64,000 nucleotides of DNA from Pontibacter amylolyticus (GTDB lineage: Bacteria; Bacteroidota; Bacteroidia; Cytophagales; Hymenobacteraceae), in NCBI RefSeq assembly GCF_014638845.1, contig NZ_BMFP01000001.1:395337-459336 (forward strand). The letters run 5' to 3'. Position 1 is the stretch's first letter; every line of letters starts with the position of its first letter. Shown in pieces: positions 9,608 through 16,310 of the stretch. The translations under genes and the position numbers were made by a program. The notes beneath the pieces are model-generated. The model saw only the letters and a list, made by a program, of their open reading frames with translations. It was not told where the DNA came from and did no database searches.

Positions 9608-9644
9608 GGTATAGCTGAGAAGAGGTGGAAACAAAAGTATAGAA

Positions 9645-10109
9645 ATGGTTTACCAAATTGACTTACAAGACTTAGAAAGCTTAAACCACCTAATCTTTGA
9701 CGCTAGTGTTGAGTTTGAAGACCTTGAAAAGTTAAGTATAGAAAGCCCGATTGAGCTTAAACTGGAAAGAAGAAGTTTTGAGAATGTAAAAAGGAAGAAA
9801 TTCTTATTCTGGTCTAGCACCACCTTTGATGGCAAAACATCTTTACTCAAATTACATGGCGTAAAAGACATTCAACTAGAGGGAATAGACGATAGATTTA
9901 AGAACAATCACTTTATAAATGAGATTGCCTTTAACTCCCTTGATAACGCTTTAGAACTTAAAACAGTCTTCGGTTTAAGGATCAAATTTGTTCTTGATAG
10001 TGGCTTTCGAGGAGAATTAATAGACATTGGGGATAGTGATTTTGGGACTGGTAGTTTATTTGGCTCTAAAGGCTTTACCAAAAATGAATGGGATACGCGA
10101 AACAAATAA
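9645..10109 (+). CDS. AT-rich hypothetical protein
   Basis: A 154-residue acidic and Lys-rich protein with no recognised motif, signal peptide or membrane segment. It is clearly more AT-rich than the flanking genes and uses codons such as TTA, AAA and ATA that they avoid, which suggests horizontal acquisition. It starts 37 bases after the lipoprotein gene and is followed by a 13-bp tandem repeat and a strong terminator. Small orphan proteins of this kind are often immunity or accessory proteins, but nothing here shows that. Confidence 0.5.
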   Translation: MVYQIDLQDLESLNHLIFDASVEFEDLEKLSIESPIELKLERRSFENVKRKKFLFWSSTTFDGKTSLLKLHGVKDIQLEGIDDRFKNNHFINEIAFNSLDNALELKTVFGLRIKFVLDSGFRGELIDIGDSDFGTGSLFGSKGFTKNEWDTRNK

Positions 10110-10134
10110 CGGTTACCTACAACTTTTGCAAGAA

Positions 10135-10199
10135 GACAGGTATAGCCGACAGGTATAGCCGACAGGTATAGCCGACAGGTATAGCCGACAGGTATAGCC
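10135..10199. repeat. Tandem repeat, 5 copies of 13 bp
   Basis: Five exact copies of GACAGGTATAGCC without interruption. Each unit contains the AGGTATAG motif that is scattered through the whole window. The last two bases run into the stem of the following terminator. The array lies outside coding sequence, 26 bases after a stop codon. Confidence 0.97.
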
Positions 10200-10228
10200 G
10201 CAAACGACTGACGTCGTTTGCGGCTTTT
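10197..10228 (+). terminator. Intrinsic terminator
   Basis: A perfect 12-bp stem, GCCGCAAACGAC paired with 10213-10224, with a 4-base loop and followed by TTTTGTTT. It terminates the lipoprotein/AT-rich gene pair. Confidence 0.9.
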
Positions 10229-10467
10229 GTTTGAGCGACCTCTATCCGAAGAAAAATTTGGCAATCGCGCCTCCCACTGCTTCAAAATGCGAAGAATTAT
10301 GCCGATATTAAGCCCATACCGCTACGCAATTAAGAAATTTAAAATTTTCGGGATTATGAGTGAGTAAAAAGGCCCGGATTTTGCGTTACAGGTATAAGAT
10401 CAAAAAGACAATGCACTTATAAAGCCAGAAGGGCTATAGGCGCCAGAAACCACAAAAGCAGGGAATC
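10229..10467. other. Spacer before the transglutaminase-like gene
   Basis: No gene is seen. Together with the tandem array and terminator it makes a 358-bp gene-free stretch. It is AT-rich around 10320-10360 and includes one AGGTATA copy near 10391. The promoter for the next gene should lie here, but I cannot place a clear TAnnTTTG element. Confidence 0.5.
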
Positions 10468-11364
10468 ATGACGCAATTGTTCAAGCTCTCTAATCTGACT
10501 ACGTTCTTAGTTCGGTTCATTCAGATCATCATCGTGTTCCCGATGGCGGTCCTGATCAGTTTCTACCTTCCACCCATCAGCTTCATCGACTATGAGCTGA
10601 ACTTCCTGCTGTGCGTGATCATGGCGGCGATCATCTCGGTGATTGTGACCAGTATCAACAAAAAACTTATCCTGCTGGCGTTTGTGGGCATCATGGGCGC
10701 TATGTTCTTCAACAGCACCTTCGACGACTATACTGTAGAAAACCTCTACGCCGACTACAACGCCATGCTGGTGAACATGACCAGCAATTCCAGCAAGGTG
10801 TCTTACTTCAAACCCGTAAAAGGCACTTATTTTCAGGAGCGCCGTGTCAAAAGTGCCATGCAACCCACTCACCCGGCTGTAAGGTCCTTTGCCGTGGAGA
10901 ACTCCACCCGCTTTTTTCATGATGAGTACTACCGCAAGTATGGCAAAATGGTGCGCTACTTCTCGCTCTTCAAGCATGTGCGAAACAGCTGGCGCTACGT
11001 TAACGACCCACTCGGTCTCGACTACTACTCCCCGCCTACCGAGAGCATCCAGCTACTGGCCGGCGACTGCGACGACTATGCCATCCTGATGGCCTCTTCT
11101 ATCATGGCCATCGGAGGCGAGGCCCGCATCGTGATCTCACCCAACCACATGTATACCGAGGTAAAAATGGGCACGGTGGAGGATCTGGACAAGGTAAGCT
11201 ACGCTGTCCGCTCGCTTTTCCCCGACGAGGTGACGGGCGGTAAGATCCATTTCCACGAGACCAACGGCGAGCTTTGGATCAACTTCGATTACACGGCCGG
11301 TTACCCGGGCGGCCCTTTCCTGGAGCCGGAACTGTATAGCGTGATCAACTTTACCAACTCCTAA
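10468..11364 (+). CDS. Membrane-anchored transglutaminase-like protein
   Basis: A 298-residue protein. About three hydrophobic segments occupy residues 12-82, followed by a soluble domain. The transglutaminase-like triad is visible: C201 in LLAGDCDDYAILMAS, H227 in SPNHMYTEV and D274 in INFDYTAGYPGG. Proteins of this fold in bacteria act as cysteine proteases or amide-modifying enzymes, often at the cell envelope. The substrate is unknown. It is a single gene ending at a terminator 57 bases downstream. Confidence 0.75.
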   Translation: MTQLFKLSNLTTFLVRFIQIIIVFPMAVLISFYLPPISFIDYELNFLLCVIMAAIISVIVTSINKKLILLAFVGIMGAMFFNSTFDDYTVENLYADYNAMLVNMTSNSSKVSYFKPVKGTYFQERRVKSAMQPTHPAVRSFAVENSTRFFHDEYYRKYGKMVRYFSLFKHVRNSWRYVNDPLGLDYYSPPTESIQLLAGDCDDYAILMASSIMAIGGEARIVISPNHMYTEVKMGTVEDLDKVSYAVRSLFPDEVTGGKIHFHETNGELWINFDYTAGYPGGPFLEPELYSVINFTNS

Positions 11365-11420
11365 GGCAAGCTTATACCTGACCACACAGCTAATTTTTTG
11401 GATTTATCGTACAAATGCTG

Positions 11421-11449
11421 CAGCCGCTTGATTAGCGGCTGTTTATTTT
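11421..11449 (+). terminator. Intrinsic terminator
   Basis: The stem CAGCCGCT/AGCGGCTG (8 bp) with loop TGATT is followed by TTTATTTT. It ends the transglutaminase-like gene. Confidence 0.85.
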
Positions 11450-11489
11450 CTATACTTACCACTTACAGCATAAAACGAACGATAGACAT

Positions 11490-12656
11490 ATGCCCAAAAT
11501 CCTGATTATAGATGACGAACGGGCCATTCGCAGCACCCTGAAAGAGATCCTGGAGTTTGAGAACTACACCGTAGACGAAGCCGAGGATGGGCAGAAAGGA
11601 TTGCAGCACATTGGAAGAACGAAGTACGATGTGGTGCTCTGCGACATCAAAATGCCCGGTATGGACGGCATCGAAGTACTGGAAAAAGCCATGGAAATGG
11701 CTCCTGACACGCCCTTTATCATGATATCGGCACACGGCACCATCGACACGGCGGTGGAGGCCACCAAAAAAGGCGCCTACGACTTTCTGCAGAAGCCACC
11801 GGATCTGAACCGCCTGCTGGTGTCGGTGCGCAACGCGCTGGACAAGTCGAATCTGGTGACGGAAACCAAGATCCTGAAAAAGAAAATATCGAAGACCTAC
11901 GAAATGGTGGGCACCTCGGAAGCACTTGGCCGCGTAAAGCAGGCCATCGAAAAGGTAGCCCCGACCGACGCCCGCGTACTGATAACAGGTCCCAACGGCT
12001 CTGGCAAGGAACTGGTGGCACGTGCCATACACGAGCACAGCAACCGCGCCAACGGCCCCCTGATTGAGGTAAACTGCGCCGCTATACCTAGCGAGCTGAT
12101 CGAAAGTGAATTGTTCGGCCATGAAAAGGGCTCTTTTACCTCAGCCGTAAAGCAGCGCATCGGTAAGTTTGAGCAGGCCAATGGCGGCACGCTCTTCCTG
12201 GACGAGGTAGGCGACATGAGTCTCTCGGCACAGGCCAAGGTGCTGCGTGCGCTGCAGGAGCACAAGATCACCCGTGTGGGCGGCGACAAGGACATACAGG
12301 TGGATGTGCGCGTGCTGGCCGCTACTAACAAAAACCTGCTGGAGGAGATCGAAGCCAAAACCTTCCGGGAAGACCTATACCACCGCCTGGGCGTGATTCT
12401 GGTGCATGTGCCGCCGCTGAACGAGCGCCGCGAGGACATACCTGATCTGGTGCAGAAGTTCCTGCAGGACATCGCCAACGACTACGGCAACAAACCAAAG
12501 ACTATTACCCCCGATGCGCTGGAGTACTTAAAGCAACTCGACTGGCGTGGCAATGTGCGCGAACTGCGCAATGTGGTGGAGCGCCTGGTGATCATGAGCG
12601 GCCAGGAAATAACACTGGAAGATGCCAAGGCCTACGCCCGACCGGCTGGGGCTTAA
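11490..12656 (+). CDS. NtrC-like response regulator without a DNA-binding domain
   Basis: A 388-residue protein. A receiver domain (1-120) has the acidic pair D8-D9, phospho-acceptor D52 in LCDIKMPGMDG and the signalling Thr/Ser region MISAHG. The AAA+ domain (about 138-365) has Walker A GPNGSGKE (167-174), Walker B TLFLDEVGD (234-242) and conserved VDVRVLAATN. The loop that contacts sigma-54, normally GAFTGA, reads GSFTSA (214-219). The protein ends just after NVRELRNVVERL with a short tail and no Fis-type helix-turn-helix. It may act from solution on sigma-54 polymerase, or may be a receiver-controlled ATPase with another target. No sensor kinase gene is adjacent. Confidence 0.85.
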   Translation: MPKILIIDDERAIRSTLKEILEFENYTVDEAEDGQKGLQHIGRTKYDVVLCDIKMPGMDGIEVLEKAMEMAPDTPFIMISAHGTIDTAVEATKKGAYDFLQKPPDLNRLLVSVRNALDKSNLVTETKILKKKISKTYEMVGTSEALGRVKQAIEKVAPTDARVLITGPNGSGKELVARAIHEHSNRANGPLIEVNCAAIPSELIESELFGHEKGSFTSAVKQRIGKFEQANGGTLFLDEVGDMSLSAQAKVLRALQEHKITRVGGDKDIQVDVRVLAATNKNLLEEIEAKTFREDLYHRLGVILVHVPPLNERREDIPDLVQKFLQDIANDYGNKPKTITPDALEYLKQLDWRGNVRELRNVVERLVIMSGQEITLEDAKAYARPAGA

Positions 12657-12705
12657 TTATATTATTCCCGTTCTCTATTATTAAACTGTTCTCACTAATG
12701 CAAAA

Positions 12706-12733
12706 CGCCCCTGCCGATTGGCTGGGGCGCTTT
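12706..12733. terminator. Bidirectional intrinsic terminator
   Basis: The stem CGCCCCTGCC (12706-12715) pairs with GGCTGGGGCG (12720-12729) with one mismatch and loop GATT, flanked by AAAA on the left and TTTT on the right. It lies between the convergent NtrC-like and MtfA-like genes. Confidence 0.88.
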
Positions 12734-12754
12734 TGTTGTAACCTGTTTTATACC

Positions 12755-13681
12755 TTAGGCAGCTGCTTTGCCCTGTTTCAGCATACAGCATTGTTTATAC
12801 TTATTTCCGCTACCGCAAGGGCAGGGCTCATTACGCCCTAATCTTTTGCCATAGGGGTTGAGCAGCTCCCGGAAGTTGATGCGGAACCTCCTTTTGGGAT
12901 TCTGCTGAAAGACCTTGGTCAGCATTTCGTACAGCCGCGGATGCTTTTCGGCCAGTTGGTTGGGCTTTTCGAAAAAATACTCCGTTACCACCGCAAAGAA
13001 CTCTGCCTCGCTGGTCGCGCCGTACTCGTTTATGTCCGACTTCCCTTTTTCGATCTGGCTGATCTTGCGGTACATGAGTTCTTTCCAGGGCCGCACCAGA
13101 TCATCGGGCAGGTACGCTTCCGGTACACCGTCTATCTCTCCGTCGGCCTGGTCGAGCATGTGGGCAAACTCGTGTATACCTACGTTCTTGCGATCGGCCA
13201 TGTCATTGAACCCCTGCTCCAGCGCCGGTTTGGACAAAGTCACGTAATGATCATTCTGAAAAGGATTTACCCGCCCCAGCACCTCGGCAACCGCTTCGTT
13301 GTCCTCGTTCTTATACCTGTGGATGCTGCCCGGAAAAACCAGCACCTCGCCCAGGTTATGGTATTCCCAGTCCTTGAAACCAAAGATCGGGATGATGGCG
13401 CTCGAGCCGATCAGCACTTTGGTCGTGTCGTCTACCTCGGTGTCTATACCTGTGATGCGCTTTTCGGACACAAAAAGCAGGAGCTTCCGTTCAAAACGCT
13501 CCTTTTCTTCGTCGGTCTTCAGGGTATGGTAAAAGCCCACCCTGTCCTGCAGGATCTTCCGCCACTCAACCGGGAAGCCTTTTTTCAGAATTTCCTTGCG
13601 GTAGCGTTCCCGGCGGGTGGCCCACCTGTAAAAGAGCAGCAGCATACCTGCCACCAGCGTAATAAAGAATATGTAACCCAT
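12755..13681 (-). CDS. MtfA-family zinc peptidase with C-terminal SEC-C motif
   Basis: A 308-residue protein. One N-terminal membrane helix (about 3-18) is followed by an M90/MtfA peptidase domain: GIHEFAHMLDQADG carries H170, E171 and H174, and TSEAEFFAVVTEYFF carries the candidate third zinc ligand (E225 or E227). The C-terminus NEPCPCGSGNKYKQCC is a SEC-C zinc motif (C287, C289, C298, C299), known from the SecA tail. In E. coli MtfA is a cytosolic peptidase linked to the Mlc repressor. The membrane anchor and SEC-C tail are additions, and the latter suggests a zinc-dependent docking site. It lies 34 bases downstream of the LuxE-like gene, probably in the same transcript. Confidence 0.85.
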   Translation of the reverse strand: MGYIFFITLVAGMLLLFYRWATRRERYRKEILKKGFPVEWRKILQDRVGFYHTLKTDEEKERFERKLLLFVSEKRITGIDTEVDDTTKVLIGSSAIIPIFGFKDWEYHNLGEVLVFPGSIHRYKNEDNEAVAEVLGRVNPFQNDHYVTLSKPALEQGFNDMADRKNVGIHEFAHMLDQADGEIDGVPEAYLPDDLVRPWKELMYRKISQIEKGKSDINEYGATSEAEFFAVVTEYFFEKPNQLAEKHPRLYEMLTKVFQQNPKRRFRINFRELLNPYGKRLGRNEPCPCGSGNKYKQCCMLKQGKAAA

Positions 13682-13715
13682 GGGCAGCTTAAACGTCAGA
13701 TTGTTATTTTGGATG

Positions 13716-14711
13716 TCAGACTACCAGCAGATTACAGCCCCGGATGTCCGAATTATCGAACCGGCCCAGCACTTCGAAGGTGCCATCTGGTTTCAGACGA
13801 CCGATGTCTTTCGTCTCGATAAAAGCACAGGAATCTACATTGGCCAGGTCGATGACGTTGATGCCACCAGAGCGTATACCCGGTCGAATGTCGAAAGGAT
13901 CGTTGAGGTCGCGCAGCAGCACGCGCAAGGTATAGCCCGGATGGAAAAAGCCATCGCCTAGCGAGTAAGCCTGCGACAGCAGCTCCGTCATGCCATACTC
14001 CGAGTGGATCTCTCCCACGCCAAAACCCTTTCTCAGGTAGGCGTGTAACTCCTCCCGAATCATCTCCCGGCGTCGCCCCTTCATGCCGCCCGACTCCATA
14101 ATGGTCACGCCGCTGAAGTCCTCCTGCCCCTTCAGTTCATCGGCCCAGTCGAGCAAGGCGTAGGACACCCCGATCAGCAGCACTTTCTTTCCTTTCTGCT
14201 GCACCGCTTTTACAGCCTGCAGCAGCTGGTCGTGGTTGCGCAGGTAAAAACCCTCCTCCTGCTGCCCCGATTGCTTTATAAAAAAATCGACCATGGCTAC
14301 CAGCGACGAACCGCCCTGCTCCAGGTATGAGGGCAGCAGCGCGAGCACCACATAGTCGGTCAGGGGACCGTAAAATGATTCGAAAATGCGCTTTGTGGTG
14401 CTCAGGTATAGGTCCAGGCTGGCTACCTGGTGGTGGCTGCGGGTCATTTGGGTGGTGCCGCTGCTATAGAAAGTCACCTCCGGCTCAAACGAACCTGTTT
14501 TCACTTCATGCGTCTTGAAGAACTCGATGGGTAGAAAAGGGATGTCCTCTACACGGCTAAGCTGCTGCGGGTTGCGGCCCAGGTGCTGCAGATAGTCGCG
14601 GTACACGGGGTTATGCGCTGCCTGGTATTGGAATAGCGCTAGGGCAGTTTCTTCAAAATCAAAAGGCTGGTTGGCCAGTAAAAGCTGCAGGTGTCGGGCT
14701 TTGAAATCCAT
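13716..14711 (-). CDS. LuxE/PaaK-like acyl-adenylating synthetase
   Basis: A 331-residue ANL-type enzyme resembling LuxE acyl-protein synthetase. Visible marks are FYSSGTTQMTRS near 91-102 (AMP-binding loop), IMESGGMKGRRREMI, HSEYGMTELLSQAYS near 236-250 and the late motif GRFDNSDIRGCNLLV. LuxE enzymes activate a fatty acid with ATP and hold it as an acyl enzyme. Luciferase genes are not present here, so the substrate is unknown. In Bacteroidota such stand-alone genes are common and unassigned. It precedes the MtfA-like gene and is divergent from a lipoprotein gene. Confidence 0.8.
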   Translation of the reverse strand: MDFKARHLQLLLANQPFDFEETALALFQYQAAHNPVYRDYLQHLGRNPQQLSRVEDIPFLPIEFFKTHEVKTGSFEPEVTFYSSGTTQMTRSHHQVASLDLYLSTTKRIFESFYGPLTDYVVLALLPSYLEQGGSSLVAMVDFFIKQSGQQEEGFYLRNHDQLLQAVKAVQQKGKKVLLIGVSYALLDWADELKGQEDFSGVTIMESGGMKGRRREMIREELHAYLRKGFGVGEIHSEYGMTELLSQAYSLGDGFFHPGYTLRVLLRDLNDPFDIRPGIRSGGINVIDLANVDSCAFIETKDIGRLKPDGTFEVLGRFDNSDIRGCNLLVV

Positions 14712-14785
14712 CCAAATTATTTATAACAATTCCTGTATCTGTTCGTTTGATTTAGTAAATTTAGCTTCAATTTCTGAGATCCTAC

Positions 14786-15400
14786 ATGAGATACATGCTA
14801 AAGTATGGTGCGGCCAGCCTGCTGTTGCTGCTAGCCCTTAGCTCCTGTCGCAAAGAACCTGTCTACGACGTAGTGCCTGAGATTGAGTTCAGGCGCGTGG
14901 AGCAGTACCATTTTGTGGACACCCCTTTCCCTCAGCGACCGGATATCACCTCTTTACGCGATTCGATCGTATTGGTCATCGGTTTTAAAGACGGAGACGG
15001 CAACCTTGGCCTTTCAAGCAACCGGGAATCGCAGGACTTTCAGCCTCCTTTTAATGAGGGCTCTGAGTTCGAGCAGAATTTTCACACGGTGATGTACATC
15101 AAGGCGGAAGACCCGAACAATCCGGGCAATTTCCGTTTTGAGCCTTACCCTTTCCCTGTACCGGGTTTTCAGTTCTCAGGAAGGTTTCAGCGGCTTTCGG
15201 CAGATGAGCGCCCGGAAACCCTGGAAGGCGAGATAAAGTACAGCATCAACGAGATCAACGCATCGGAGTTTCCTTTACTGCGACCCGGCACCGTCATTAA
15301 GTTCGATATCTTCATTTACGACCGCACTACTCCTGTGCCCAACCGCAGTAACACCGTGACCACAGACGAAATAACCTTGTTTCAGCCAACCGGAGGCTGA
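14786..15400 (+). CDS. Uncharacterised lipoprotein
   Basis: A 204-residue protein with a lipobox LLALSSC (C21), so likely an outer-surface or periplasmic lipoprotein. The mature part has FKDGDGNLGLSS near 65-76, a pattern seen in Bacteroidota lipoproteins of unknown role, and is beta-rich by composition with many Phe and Pro residues. No catalytic residues are identifiable. The gene is divergent from the LuxE-like gene and closes with its own terminator. Confidence 0.65.
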   Translation: MRYMLKYGAASLLLLLALSSCRKEPVYDVVPEIEFRRVEQYHFVDTPFPQRPDITSLRDSIVLVIGFKDGDGNLGLSSNRESQDFQPPFNEGSEFEQNFHTVMYIKAEDPNNPGNFRFEPYPFPVPGFQFSGRFQRLSADERPETLEGEIKYSINEINASEFPLLRPGTVIKFDIFIYDRTTPVPNRSNTVTTDEITLFQPTGG

Positions 15401-15426
15401 TCCTTATAAAAGGTATAGAAAAAGTG

Positions 15427-15465
15427 AAAGGCTCTGTAGCATTTGGTACGGGGCCTTTCTTTTTT
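15427..15465 (+). terminator. Intrinsic terminator
   Basis: A 12-bp stem with several G-T pairs (15427-15438 with 15447-15458), an 8-base loop, and then CTTTTTTAT. It ends the preceding lipoprotein gene. Confidence 0.8.
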
Positions 15466-15589
15466 ATGTAGTAACAGGACGAAGTGATCCAAACCGAAGG
15501 GTTAAGCCAGATTACTGATTTGCCATGATGGGTGCTATACCTGAGTCGCCTCCATACGAATTGAAAAACTGGTGGCAGGTGACTGATTA

Positions 15590-15670
15590 GTGTTTACCAA
15601 ATCCCCTAGGCCGCACTAAGCGAAACTCGACGAGCGCCAAGAGGCAAGGCCGCGTTACTTATTGTTAGGC
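15590..15670 (-). repeat. attC-like element at the 3' end of an AT-rich gene
   Basis: Read on the minus strand, the last codons of the next gene include GCCTAAC (RYYYAAC of integron attC sites), followed by about 70 bases rich in short inverted GGCC/GGCGC segments. The partner GTTAGGC that would mark the other end of a cassette is not found upstream of the gene, so this may be a decayed single cassette. The left limit is approximate. Confidence 0.4.
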
Positions 15671-16188
15671 AGCGGTTTTATTTTTATTTTCCATTCACCC
15701 GTATCCAACTCCATATCTAAATGCCTATCCCAATTGGCAAATTCATCACAGCTAAAGTTTAGCTTATTACCTTCCCACTTCTTAAATTCTATCCTATCCA
15801 TTCCAATCGGGCCCTCAATGGTTCGAATATTTTGTAGCGATTTACCTATTTTGTCTATGTTAAAATAGTTACCAATAATAAAGTCTCCTTTAGGCGATAC
15901 AGTCAGAGCATTATAGCCATTGTTTTCCTTAAACTCGAGCAACTGACCACTTCCCTGATTTAGTAGGAATAGATAATCAGATGTTACTATCAGCATTTGA
16001 CTATGAATTGTGGAAATACCTACCCCTATAGGTGCCCCTCTGAACTGGCCAACCCACTCATATTGGCTATTCTCGGTGAACTTTATCCACGTCCAACTCT
16101 GTGAGTTCCAAGAATTATCGTTATCGTAAACTCTTTCTTCAAACTCACCAGCATATGGCTGGTTGATTATTTCTGCGTTGGTTATCAT
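15655..16188 (-). CDS. Hypothetical AT-rich protein, possible cassette gene
   Basis: A 177-residue protein beginning MITNAEIINQPYAGEF. The open frame extends upstream to 16272, but that part runs through a strong hairpin, so a later start is preferred. A hydrophobic stretch just upstream (VCLYLILVALV) could be a signal peptide if a non-ATG start is used. The body has WTWIKF, SPKGDFIIGNY and repeated beta-hairpin-like sections, with no known domain. Base composition is markedly more AT-rich than the neighbours, and the 3' end carries an attC-like heptamer, both suggesting acquisition. Confidence 0.5.
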   Translation of the reverse strand: MITNAEIINQPYAGEFEERVYDNDNSWNSQSWTWIKFTENSQYEWVGQFRGAPIGVGISTIHSQMLIVTSDYLFLLNQGSGQLLEFKENNGYNALTVSPKGDFIIGNYFNIDKIGKSLQNIRTIEGPIGMDRIEFKKWEGNKLNFSCDEFANWDRHLDMELDTGEWKIKIKPLPNNK

Positions 16189-16239
16189 TCTCACTAATGC
16201 TACCAAAATGAGGTATAGACAAACTCTTACCAAAGTATA

Positions 16240-16280
16240 AAGGCGAGTTACTATACCTTCACGGTATAGCAACTCGCCTT
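16240..16280 (-). terminator. Hairpin after the dehydrogenase gene, containing the AGGTATA motif
   Basis: Arms 16240-16257 and 16263-16280 (18 bp, one G-T pair) with loop TTCAC. The inner ends are CTATACC/GGTATAG, copies of the window-wide motif facing each other. It begins 31 bases after the stop codon of the leftward dehydrogenase gene and probably ends or stabilises its transcript. The following T-run is short. Confidence 0.7.
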
Positions 16281-16310
16281 ATTATGCTCTTTGCCTGAAA
16301 TTAGTCCGAC

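Noticed and set aside
10135-10199. Possible CRISPR array
   Set aside because: The repeats are directly adjacent 13-mers without spacers, and no cas gene is in the window.
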